A stretch of DNA of 64,000 nt from assembly GCA_014650475.1 (NCBI GenBank), contig BMVA01000002.1, positions 434,001-498,000 of the forward strand, written 5' to 3'. The translations under genes were made by a program, and so were the position numbers. Under the pieces are notes generated by a model, which saw only the letters and a list, made by a program, of their open reading frames with translations, had not been told where the DNA came from and did not search any database. The number at the start of each line of letters is the position of its first letter. Positions within the stretch are counted from its first letter, which is position 1. Of this stretch, positions 16,960 through 26,021 are shown in pieces. Origin of the DNA: Streptomyces albogriseolus (GTDB lineage Bacteria > Actinomycetota > Actinomycetes > Streptomycetales > Streptomycetaceae).

Positions 16960-18410
16960 GTGGCCCTGCTTTCACGGTCGGAGGTGTCGGCCGCGGTCAC
17001 GGGTACGCCGCCCGTGTCCGCGAGAGCGTCGGGGACGAGGCCGGGGCCCGCGGGCGCCGGGGCCTGCAGGGCCGGGGTCGTCACGCGCGGGGCCGTGCCC
17101 CGGCCGGCGCGGGCGGTCTCGATGGCCTCGCGGTAGCGGGCGACGGTGCCCTCGGCGGCGCGCGCCCAGGTGAAGTTGGCCAGCACCCGGTCGCGTCCGG
17201 CGGCGCCGAGGCGGGCGCGCAGACCGTCGTCGCCGAGCAGCCGGGTGAGTGCGGCGGCCAGGGCGCCCGCGTCGCCGGGCGGGACGGCCAGGCAGGTCTC
17301 CCCGTCGCGTCCCGCGACCTCGGGGATGGCGCCGCCGGTGGTGGCGACGAGCGGGGTGCCGGTGGCCATGGCCTCGGCGGCCGGGAGGGAGAAGCCCTCG
17401 TAGAGCGACGGCACGCAGGCGACCTGCGCGGAGCGCACCAGATCGACGAGTTCGGCGTCGGAGATGCCCTTGACGAACTCGACGGCGCCTTCGAGGCCGT
17501 AGCGCTCGATCGCCTGGGCCACGGGCCCCTCGGCGGGGCGCTTGCCGACCACGACGAGGTGGGCGCCGGGCTGTTCGGCACGCACCTTGGCAAGCGCCTC
17601 GACGAGGAAGACGAGGCCCTTCAGCGGCACGTCGGCGCTGGAGGTGGTGACGATCCGGCCCGGGACGACCGCGACGGACGGGTCCGGGGAGAACAGGTCG
17701 GTGTCGGCGCCGATGTGGACGACGTGGACGCGGTCGGGCCGTACGCCGAGGTCCTCGACGATCTCGGCGCGGGAGCTGCCGGAGACGGTGAGCACGGACG
17801 GCAGTCGGCGCGCGACGCGCTTCTGCATGCGGGTGAAGGCGTACCAGCGGCGCACCGACAGACGGCGCTTCCAGTCGGCGGCGGCGTCCAGTTCGAGACG
17901 GCGGTCGACGGTGATGGGGTGGTGGATCGTGGTCACCAGGGGCGCGCCGAGGCCGCCGAGCAGGCCGTAGCCGAGGGTCTGGTTGTCGTGGACGACGTCG
18001 AAGTCGCCGCGGCGGGCGCGCAGATGGCGGCGGGCGCGCAGCGAGAAGGTCAGCGGCTCGGGGAAGCCGCCGGTCCACATGGTGGAGACCTCGAGGGCGT
18101 CGATCCAGTCGCGGTACTCGTCGCGCTTCGGGGTGCGGAAGGGGTCCGGCTGCCGGTAGAGGTCGAGGCTGGGCAGCTCGGTGAGACTCAGCCCGTCGTA
18201 CCCCTCGTCGAGCACCGGGTAGGGCTGGGCGCCGATGACCTCGACGCGGTGCCCCAGCCTGGCCAGTTCGCGGGAGAGGTGGCGCACGTAGACGCCCTGG
18301 CCGCCGCAGAACGGGTTTCCCTTGTAGGTGAGGAGCGCGATGCGGAGCGGTCGCGAGCCGTCGGATGCGGGGCCTGCCGAGGGCCCGGCCTGACTGGCCT
18401 CAGCGGTCAC
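16953..18410 (-). CDS. Glycosyltransferase family 4
   Basis: The protein has 485 residues with the GT-B layout. The N-terminal acceptor domain begins LRIALLTYKGNPFCGGQGVYVRHL (here as two parts: LRIALLTYKG and GGQGVYVRHLSREL). The C-terminal donor domain has the retaining EX7E motif region in VPSLYEGFSLPAAEAMA and GTPLVATTGGAIPE. I chose GTG 18410 because GAAGGGGG lies just upstream; a GTG at 18434 would add eight residues without a ribosome site. It heads an operon with a methyltransferase and an alpha-toroid protein. A KstR-like operator overlaps its predicted -35 box. A likely product is a methylated glycoside of lipid or envelope, by inference. Confidence 0.9.
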   Translation of the reverse strand: MTAEASQAGPSAGPASDGSRPLRIALLTYKGNPFCGGQGVYVRHLSRELARLGHRVEVIGAQPYPVLDEGYDGLSLTELPSLDLYRQPDPFRTPKRDEYRDWIDALEVSTMWTGGFPEPLTFSLRARRHLRARRGDFDVVHDNQTLGYGLLGGLGAPLVTTIHHPITVDRRLELDAAADWKRRLSVRRWYAFTRMQKRVARRLPSVLTVSGSSRAEIVEDLGVRPDRVHVVHIGADTDLFSPDPSVAVVPGRIVTTSSADVPLKGLVFLVEALAKVRAEQPGAHLVVVGKRPAEGPVAQAIERYGLEGAVEFVKGISDAELVDLVRSAQVACVPSLYEGFSLPAAEAMATGTPLVATTGGAIPEVAGRDGETCLAVPPGDAGALAAALTRLLGDDGLRARLGAAGRDRVLANFTWARAAEGTVARYREAIETARAGRGTAPRVTTPALQAPAPAGPGLVPDALADTGGVPVTAADTSDRESRATC

Positions 18411-18443
18411 TCTGGGACCCCCTTCTGCCTGCACTGTCCCGCG

Positions 18444-18481
18444 ACAGTACGACGGGACGCCGATCTAGAACAAGTTTCAGA
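18444..18481 (-). promoter_or_regulatory. Promoter with KstR-like operator between GT4 operon and TetR gene
   Basis: TAGAACAAGTTTCA (18466-18479) fits every fixed position of the KstR consensus TNNAACNNGTTNNA. It overlaps a minus-strand -35 TTGTTC (18473-18468), and a -10 TACTGT lies at 18449-18444, 18 bases away. Binding of the adjacent KstR-like TetR protein would block the glycosyltransferase operon and perhaps its own gene. Confidence 0.65.
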
Positions 18482-18617
18482 GTTGATCGTTCGGAGGAAC
18501 CGAATCTACCGGCAGGTAAGAACGTCGGCAGCGGTGGATCAGGTGATTCACGCCACGGCGGACGCCGTGCCATGCTGTCCGATCATCGATCCTCACCGAC
18601 TGTCACGGACGGGACCC

Positions 18618-19268
18618 ATGCCCGCGGATGCCCACAGGACCAAGGCGGCGCCGGACGCCGGGCGCGCCGAGCCGGCCTCCCCGCTCACGGAGCGGCAGGA
18701 GGCCCGGCGGCGGCGCATCCTCGAGGCGTGCGCGCGGCTGGCCTCGCGGGGCGGTTTCGACGCGGTGCAGATGCGCGAGGTCGCGGAGTCCTCGCAGGTG
18801 GCGCTGGGCACGCTGTACCGGTACTTCCCGTCGAAGATCCATCTGCTGGTGGCGACGATGCAGGACCAGCTGGAGCATCTGCACGCGACGCTGCGGAAGA
18901 AGCCGCCGGCCGGCGAGACGGCGGCGGAGCGGGTCGCCGGGACGCTGATGCGGGCGTTCCGCGCGCTCCAGCGCGACCCGCTGCTGGCCGACGCGATGGT
19001 GCGGGCGCTGACCTTCGCGGACCGCAGTGTGAGCGCGGAGGTGGAGCAGGTCTTCCGGCGGACGACGGCGATCATCCTGGACGCGACGGACCTGGCCGAC
19101 CCGACGCCCGAGCAGCTGTCGGCGGTGCGGGTGATCGGGCACACCTGGCACTCGACGCTGATCACCTGGCTGTCGGGGCGGGCCTCCATCGAGCAGGTGG
19201 GCGCGGACATCGAAACGGTGTGCCGGCTGATCGACCTGACGGCGCCGCCGCGCTCCCGGCAGAGCTGA
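18618..19268 (+). CDS. TetR-family regulator resembling KstR
   Basis: The protein has 216 residues. The N-terminal HTH reads RRRRILEACARLASRGGFDAVQ then VALGTLYRYFPSKIHLLVA, very close to the pattern of KstR, the mycobacterial repressor of sterol catabolism. The C-terminal ligand domain (about 85-210) is helical and ends with SGRASIEQVGADIETVCRLID. KstR responds to sterol CoA esters; whether this protein does is not known. Start ATG 18618 has little ribosome-site signal. It is divergent from the GT4-methyltransferase-toroid operon, and a KstR-type operator lies in the shared region. No sterol-degradation gene is nearby apart from the distant hydratase at the left edge. Confidence 0.85.
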   Translation: MPADAHRTKAAPDAGRAEPASPLTERQEARRRRILEACARLASRGGFDAVQMREVAESSQVALGTLYRYFPSKIHLLVATMQDQLEHLHATLRKKPPAGETAAERVAGTLMRAFRALQRDPLLADAMVRALTFADRSVSAEVEQVFRRTTAIILDATDLADPTPEQLSAVRVIGHTWHSTLITWLSGRASIEQVGADIETVCRLIDLTAPPRSRQS

Positions 19269-19279
19269 CGAAAATTTCG
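19269..19279 (+). promoter_or_regulatory. Xylanase promoter box 1 (CGAAA-N-TTTCG palindrome)
   Basis: CGAAAATTTCG is a perfect odd palindrome directly after the TetR stop and about 80 bases upstream of the xylanase -35. It resembles short GAAA-N-TTTC-type elements that I recall from Streptomyces xylanase promoters. A LacI-like half-palindrome GAAAGCGCTTCC follows at 19279-19290. Confidence 0.6.
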
Positions 19280-19358
19280 AAAGCGCTTCCGTCCCCGGTC
19301 GCCCACCTCTCTCACCGGCCCCTCTTCGGCCAGGTCCACATCCGGCGTGCGCGAACGG

Positions 19359-20931
<1,573 letters not shown>

Positions 20932-20950
20932 CGTACCCGCACCCCCCTCG

Positions 20951-20977
20951 GCCCGCACCCGTCCCCCGGGTGCGGGC
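20951..20977 (+). terminator. Xylanase terminator
   Basis: GCCCGCACCC and GGGTGCGGGC form a perfect 10-bp stem around a 7-base loop, 20 bases after the xylanase stop codon. Confidence 0.8.
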
Positions 20978-21082
20978 CGTCTCACGGGTGCCGTGACCCT
21001 CGTCACCTCCCGCGTCCGTGCCTCTCCCCCGCGCACGCGGCCGCCCCGGACGCCCGTTCTACGGGCGGGTAGAGTGGCCGCG

Positions 21083-21180
21083 TCGTATCACAGCCGTACG
21101 GGGGGAAGCCGGTGCGAATCCGGCGCTGACCCGCAACCGTGAGCCGTCCTGGAGACGGTGAGCCGGAATGCCCCGCACGG
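21083..21180 (+). ncRNA. Cobalamin riboswitch (compact form)
   Basis: The leader holds the conserved core blocks of the adenosyl/other-cobalamin aptamer: GGGGGAAGCCGGTGCGAATC, then CCGGCGCTGACCCGCAACC with GTGA, and a closing GGTGAGCCGGAATGCC. It is compact and lacks the long peripheral arm. A -10-like TAGAGT (21070-21075) puts the transcript start near 21082. About 120 bases later the ribosome site AGGGAGAGG can pair in part with CCTCT (21276-21280), so control may act on translation: with cobalamin bound, the downstream uptake operon would be shut off. No strong terminator is seen in the leader. Confidence 0.92.
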
Positions 21181-21303
21181 ATCGTGACCGGCTCACGTGC
21201 CCGGCATCCCGCCGGCGCACGGGCACCGTCGAGGTATACGGAGCCGAGCCGCCGGGGTGTCCCGCGCTGCCCGGCCCTCTTCAGGGAGAGGCACCCGCCC
21301 GTC

Positions 21304-22524
21304 ATGAACGTCCGCCGCAGCGCAGCGGTGCTGGCCGCCGTCGCCGTCCTCGGCGCCGCCGCACCGGCCGCAGCCGACTCGTCCCCGTCGCCGACCCCGC
21401 AGCCGCTGCCGTCCGCGCTGTACGGCGACACCGACCCGCAGTACGACGGGGTGTGGCGTCAGTCGCTCGCCCTGCTCGCCCAGCACGCCGCCGGCGCCGA
21501 GCCGCCGAAGGCCGCCGTCGGCTGGCTGACCGGCCAGCAGTGCGCCGACGGCTCGTTCGCGCCGTTCCGGGCCGACCCGTCCGTCGCGTGCGACGCCAAG
21601 ACGATGGTCGACACCAACCAGACCGCCGCCGCCGTGCAGGCGCTCGCCGCGCTCGGCGGCCACGACGCCGTCATCGGGAAGGCCGTCGGCTGGCTGAAGT
21701 CCGTGCAGAACAAGGACGGCGGCTGGGGCTACACCGCGGGCGGCCCCAGCGACACCAACTCCACGTCCGTCGTCGTCGGCGCGCTCGCCGCCGCCGGTGA
21801 GAAGCCGGGCGAGGTGAAGAAGGGCGGCAAGTCCCCCTACGACGCGCTGCTCGGCCTGGAGCTGCCCTGCACCGGCGAGGGCGCGGGCGCGTTCGCGTAC
21901 CAGCCGGAGAAGGACGGCTCGCTGACCGCCAACGCGGACGCGACGGCGGCGGGCGTGCTCGGTGCGCTCGGCCAGGGCCTGCTGGTGGAGCCCGGCAAGG
22001 GCGACGGCGCGGCGGCCGGCTCCTGCGTCAAGGCGACCACCCCGGAGCAGGCCGCCGCCAACGGCGCCGCCCACCTGGCCGGCGAGCTCGCCGCCAAGGG
22101 CTACCTGCTCGCCGCGACGCCCGGCGCCGAGGACCAGCCCGACGTCGGCAACACCGCCGACGCGGTGGTCGCGCTCGCCGCGCAGGGCGACACGGCCCAG
22201 GCGAAGAAGTCGTACGCCTGGCTGGAGAAGAACGCCGCCGACTGGGCCGCGCAGAGCGGTCCCGCCGCCTACGCGCAGCTCGTCCTCGCCGCCCACGCGA
22301 CCGGCGCGGACCCGCGCGACTTCGGCGGCACGGACCTGGTGAAGCAGCTCCAGGCCGCCGGCCCGGCCGCCCCGGAGAAGACCACGAAGGCGGCGGAGGA
22401 GGCCGAGGACGAGAAGGACGCGGACTCCCCGTTCGGCGTCTGGTGGTTCGTCGGCGTCTGCCTGGTCGCCGGCATCGGCATCGGCTTCCTGGTCAGCAAC
22501 CGCGCCAAGAGGCAGCAGCCGTGA
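21304..22524 (+). CDS. Secreted, membrane-anchored alpha-toroid protein, candidate corrinoid binder
   Basis: The protein has 406 residues. A signal peptide (to about AAAD) is followed by repeated helix pairs with toroid repeats such as WLTGQQCADGSFAPF, WLKSVQNKDGGWGY and NTADAVVALAAQG. A charged linker then precedes one C-terminal helix (WWFVGVCLVAGIGIGFLVS) and a basic tail, so it is fixed to the outer face of the membrane. The alpha/alpha toroid is the fold of the large domain of animal transcobalamin and intrinsic factor. As first gene behind a cobalamin riboswitch it is a good candidate for catching corrinoids. No catalytic motif of a cyclase is seen. Its stop overlaps the next start (GTGA). 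Confidence 0.8.
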   Translation: MNVRRSAAVLAAVAVLGAAAPAAADSSPSPTPQPLPSALYGDTDPQYDGVWRQSLALLAQHAAGAEPPKAAVGWLTGQQCADGSFAPFRADPSVACDAKTMVDTNQTAAAVQALAALGGHDAVIGKAVGWLKSVQNKDGGWGYTAGGPSDTNSTSVVVGALAAAGEKPGEVKKGGKSPYDALLGLELPCTGEGAGAFAYQPEKDGSLTANADATAAGVLGALGQGLLVEPGKGDGAAAGSCVKATTPEQAAANGAAHLAGELAAKGYLLAATPGAEDQPDVGNTADAVVALAAQGDTAQAKKSYAWLEKNAADWAAQSGPAAYAQLVLAAHATGADPRDFGGTDLVKQLQAAGPAAPEKTTKAAEEAEDEKDADSPFGVWWFVGVCLVAGIGIGFLVSNRAKRQQP

Positions 22525-23186
22525 TCCGCCGGGCCACCGTGCTGTTCCTGGCCGCGCTGCTCCCCCTGCTGGCGGGCGCCGGCCAGGCCCAGGCCGCCGG
22601 GTACCGCTACTGGTCCTTCTGGGAGCGGGACGGCTCGGCGTGGACGTACGCCACCGTGGGTCCGTCGCTGTCGCGGCCCGCGGACGGTGACGTCCAGGGC
22701 TTCCGCTTCTCGGTCAGCGAGGACTCGGGCGACGCGGCCAAGCCCCGCGGCGCCGCCGGTTTCGACACGATCTGCGCGAAGACCCCCGCGAAGGACGGCA
22801 CGAAGCGGGTCGCCCTGGTGATCGACTTCGGCACGCCCGGCGACGCCCCGTCCGGGGAGAAGCCGCCGGCCGGCCGCACGGCCTGCGCGCAGGTGGCGGA
22901 GGACGCCACGACGGCGGAGGCGCTGGCCTCGGTCGCCGAGCCGCTGCGCTACGACAGCAACGCGCTGCTGTGCGCGATCGCGGGCTACCCGGCGAAGGGC
23001 TGCGGCGAGCAGGTGGCCACGGACGGGAAGGACTCGTCCCCCACGGAGACCGCCGGGACCGCCGAGACCGCCGGGTCCGCCGAGGACGACGGCGGCTCCG
23101 GGCCCTCCGTGGGTCTGATCGCGGGCGCCGCGGTGGTGGTCGTGCTGGGCGCCGCCGCCGTCTGGCAGGTCCGTCGCCGTGCGTGA
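22521..23186 (+). CDS. Secreted, membrane-anchored 'SCO2322 family' protein
   Basis: The protein has 221 residues: signal peptide (to about AQA|AG), a soluble domain of roughly 130 residues, an acidic Ser/Thr/Glu-rich stalk, and a C-terminal helix with basic tail. The soluble domain starts YRYWSFWERDGSAWTYATVG and has DGDVQGFRF; this aromatic/Gly/DGD pattern is reminiscent of DUF4430, the small beta domain of transcobalamin, though weakly. I recall the family name from S. coelicolor. GTG 22521 overlaps the preceding stop, and the ECF T-component start overlaps its end. It probably works with the toroid protein to pass a corrinoid to the transporter. Cysteines (about four) may form disulfides. 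Confidence 0.78.
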   Translation: MIRRATVLFLAALLPLLAGAGQAQAAGYRYWSFWERDGSAWTYATVGPSLSRPADGDVQGFRFSVSEDSGDAAKPRGAAGFDTICAKTPAKDGTKRVALVIDFGTPGDAPSGEKPPAGRTACAQVAEDATTAEALASVAEPLRYDSNALLCAIAGYPAKGCGEQVATDGKDSSPTETAGTAETAGSAEDDGGSGPSVGLIAGAAVVVVLGAAAVWQVRRRA

Positions 23187-24363
23187 GGCACGCGGCTCCG
23201 GGCGTGCGGGCCTCGCCCGGCCGCGCCCGGAGCGGGGGACCCCGCCCGCCGGCGTCCCCGTCCCGCGTGCGCGCCGCGCCCAGCTGCACCCCGGCGCGTG
23301 GTGGCTGTGGGCCCTCGCGCTGGGCACCGCGGCGACCCGCACCACCAACCCGCTCCTGCTCGCCCTGCTGATCACCGTCTCCGGGTACGTCGTGGCCGTC
23401 CGCCGCCCGCACACGCCGTGGGCCCGCTCCTACGGCGCCTTCGTGAAGCTCGCCGCCGCCGTGCTGCTGCTGCGGCTCGCCTTCGCGGTCTTCCTGGGCT
23501 CGCCGATCCCCGGCACCCACACCCTGTTCACGCTGCCCGAGGTGCCGCTGCCCGACTGGGCGCAGGGCATCCGCCTGGGCGGCCGGGTCACCGCGGAGGG
23601 CCTCACCTTCGCCCTGTACGACGCGCTGCGGCTGGCCGCGCTGCTGATCTGCGTGGGCGCCGCGAACGCCCTCGCCAGCCCGTCCCGCCTGCTGAAGTCG
23701 CTGCCCGGCGCCCTGTACGAGCTGGGCGTGGCCGTGGTGGTGGCGCTGACCTTCGCGCCGAACCTGATCGCCGACGTACGCCGGCTGCGTGCCGCCCGCC
23801 GGCTGCGCGGGCGCCCCGACAAGGGCGTGCGCGGTCTGGTGCAGGTGGGGCTGCCGGTCCTCGAGGGCGCGCTGGAGCGCTCGGTGTCCCTGGCCGCCGC
23901 GATGGACGCGCGCGGGTACGGCCGTACCGCCGAGGTGCCGCCCGCCGTGCGGCGCACCACCGCCGCCCTCACGCTCGGCGGTCTGCTGGGCGTGTGCGCG
24001 GGGACGTACGGGCTGCTCACCGCCGAGGGCGGCAGTTACGGGCTGCCCGTGCTGCTCGTCGGGCTGGCGTCGGCGCTCGCGGGGCTCCGGCTCGGCGGGC
24101 GGCGCACCCTGCGCACCCGCTACCGCCCGGACCCGTGGGACGCCCGCGCCTGGCTGGTCTCCGCCTCGGGCGCCGCCGTGGCGGCCCTCCTGATCCTGGC
24201 CGGCTCGCTGGACCCCGGGGCCCTGCGCCCCGGTGTGGTCCCGCTGGAGCCGCCCACCCTGCCCCTGTGGCCGGCGGCGGCCGTGCTGCTCGGCCTGCTG
24301 CCCGCCTTCGTCACCCCCGCCCCCGAGGCGGCCCCCGACCCCCGCAAGGAGCCGACGACGTGA
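23179..24363 (+). CDS. ECF transporter T component (CbiQ-like)
   Basis: The protein has 394 residues with about eight hydrophobic segments. The cytoplasmic coupling helices carry the two ARR-like signatures of EcfT: RLRAARRLRGRP and AAAMDARGYGRTAEV. The first 35 residues are basic and probably cytoplasmic. GTG 23179 overlaps the previous gene by eight bases; GTG use and the overlap support it. It connects the substrate-binding S component to the ATPases. The family also serves cobalt, biotin and other vitamins, but the cobalamin riboswitch points to a corrinoid here. Confidence 0.9.
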   Translation: MREARGSGRAGLARPRPERGTPPAGVPVPRARRAQLHPGAWWLWALALGTAATRTTNPLLLALLITVSGYVVAVRRPHTPWARSYGAFVKLAAAVLLLRLAFAVFLGSPIPGTHTLFTLPEVPLPDWAQGIRLGGRVTAEGLTFALYDALRLAALLICVGAANALASPSRLLKSLPGALYELGVAVVVALTFAPNLIADVRRLRAARRLRGRPDKGVRGLVQVGLPVLEGALERSVSLAAAMDARGYGRTAEVPPAVRRTTAALTLGGLLGVCAGTYGLLTAEGGSYGLPVLLVGLASALAGLRLGGRRTLRTRYRPDPWDARAWLVSASGAAVAALLILAGSLDPGALRPGVVPLEPPTLPLWPAAAVLLGLLPAFVTPAPEAAPDPRKEPTT

Positions 24364-26021
24364 TCCGCTTCGAGAACGTGTCGGTGACCTACGACGGCGC
24401 GGCGCGGCCCGCCGTGCGGGACGTCGACCTGGAGGTCCCCGAGGGCGAACTGGTGCTGGTGGTGGGCCCGTCCGGCGTCGGCAAGTCGACGGTGCTGGGC
24501 GCGGTCAGCGGACTGGTGCCGCACTTCACCGGCGGCACCCTGCACGGCCGCGTGACGGTCGCGGGCCGCGACACCCGCACCCACAAGCCGCGCGAACTGG
24601 CCGACGTGGTGGGCACGGTGGGCCAGGACCCGCTGTCCCACTTCGTGACGGACACGGTGGAGGACGAACTCGCCTACGGCATGGAGTCGCTGGGCCTGCC
24701 GCCGGACGTGATGCGCCGCCGCGTGGAGGAGACCCTGGACCTGCTGGGCCTGGCCGATCTGCGGGACCGGCACATCTCCACGCTGTCCGGCGGCCAGCAG
24801 CAGCGGGTGGCCATCGGCTCGGTCCTCACCCCGCACCCGAAGGTGCTGGTCCTGGACGAGCCGACGTCCGCCCTGGACCCCGCGGCCGCCGAGGAGGTCC
24901 TCGCCGTCCTCCAGCGCCTGGTGCACGACCTGGGCACCACGATCCTGATGGCCGAGCACCGCCTGGAGCGGGTGGTGCAGTACGCGGACCAGGTCGTGCT
25001 GCTGCCGCCCGGCGAGCGGCCCCGGATGGGCGCCCCGGCGGACGTCATGGCGGTCTCCCCGGTCTGCCCGCCGGTGGTCGAGCTGGGCCGCCTGGCCGGC
25101 TGGGCCCCGCTGCCCCTGACGGTCCGCGACGCCCGCCGCAGGGCGGCCCCGCTGCGGGACCGCCTGGAGGGCAGGCAGCCCGAGCGGCATACGACCGAGC
25201 CCCGGACGGCTCCCCCGGTGAAGCGCCTCTTCGGTCGGGCGAAGAAGCCGCACGACGGCGCTCCCGAGCCGGTGGCCGAGGTGCGCTCGCTCGCCGTCCG
25301 CCGCGACCGGGTGCGGGCGCTCACCCACGTGGACCTCACGGTGTCGCCCGGCGAGACGATCGCGCTCATGGGCCGCAACGGCGCCGGCAAGTCGACGCTG
25401 CTCGGCGCGATGGTGGGGCTGGTCGCCCCGTCCTCGGGATCGGTCCGCACCGGGGGCGCGGTCCCCCACCGCACCCGCCCCCGCGACCTGGTCCGCAAGG
25501 TCGGCCTGGTCCCGCAGGAGCCCCGCGACCTGCTGTACGCGGACACGGTGGCGGCGGAGTGCGCGGCCGCCGACCGGGACGCGGAGGCGGAGCCCGGCAC
25601 CTGCCGCGCGCTGCTCACCGAGCTGCTGCCGTCGGTGGCCGACGACAGCCATCCCCGCGACCTGTCCGAGGGGCAGCGGCTCACGCTCGCCCTCGCGGTG
25701 GTGCTCACCGCCCGGCCGCCCCTGCTGCTGCTCGACGAGCCGACCCGCGGACTGGACTACGCGGCGAAGGCACGGCTGACGGCGATCCTGCGCCGGCTGG
25801 CCGCCGAGGGCCACGCCATCGTCATGGCCACGCACGACGTGGAGCTGGCGGCGGAACTGGCGCACCGGGTGGTGCTGCTCGCCGAGGGCGAGGTGATCGC
25901 GGACGGCCCGTCGGCGGAGGTCGTCGTGGCGTCCCCGGCGTTCGCCCCGCAGGTGGCGAAGATCCTGGCGCCGCAGCCCTGGCTCACGGTCGCCCAGGTG
26001 AAGGAGGCGCTGGAGCGATGA
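24360..26021 (+). CDS. ECF transporter ATPase with two fused ABC domains
   Basis: The protein has 553 residues. Domain 1 (about 1-240): Walker A GPSGVGKST, signature LSGGQQQR, Walker B VLVLDEPT and switch His in MAEHRLE. Domain 2 (about 300-545): Walker A GRNGAGKST, signature LSEGQRL, Walker B LLLLDEPT, switch His in MATHDVE. The second signature has Glu in place of Gly, so the two ATP sites may differ. The linker is basic. Fusing A and A' in one chain is common for vitamin ECF systems in actinobacteria. GTG 24360 overlaps the T-component stop (GTGA) and the end overlaps the S component (ATGA). Confidence 0.95.
   Translation: MIRFENVSVTYDGAARPAVRDVDLEVPEGELVLVVGPSGVGKSTVLGAVSGLVPHFTGGTLHGRVTVAGRDTRTHKPRELADVVGTVGQDPLSHFVTDTVEDELAYGMESLGLPPDVMRRRVEETLDLLGLADLRDRHISTLSGGQQQRVAIGSVLTPHPKVLVLDEPTSALDPAAAEEVLAVLQRLVHDLGTTILMAEHRLERVVQYADQVVLLPPGERPRMGAPADVMAVSPVCPPVVELGRLAGWAPLPLTVRDARRRAAPLRDRLEGRQPERHTTEPRTAPPVKRLFGRAKKPHDGAPEPVAEVRSLAVRRDRVRALTHVDLTVSPGETIALMGRNGAGKSTLLGAMVGLVAPSSGSVRTGGAVPHRTRPRDLVRKVGLVPQEPRDLLYADTVAAECAAADRDAEAEPGTCRALLTELLPSVADDSHPRDLSEGQRLTLALAVVLTARPPLLLLDEPTRGLDYAAKARLTAILRRLAAEGHAIVMATHDVELAAELAHRVVLLAEGEVIADGPSAEVVVASPAFAPQVAKILAPQPWLTVAQVKEALER

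Noticed and set aside
15119-18410. Terpenoid biosynthetic cluster
   Set aside because: The toroid protein lacks visible cyclase acid motifs and no prenyl synthase, P450 or exporter is adjacent.
16953-18434. Eight-residue longer start for GT4 glycosyltransferase
   Set aside because: GTG 18434 would start almost at the predicted transcript start without a ribosome site, whereas GTG 18410 has GAAGGGGG just upstream.
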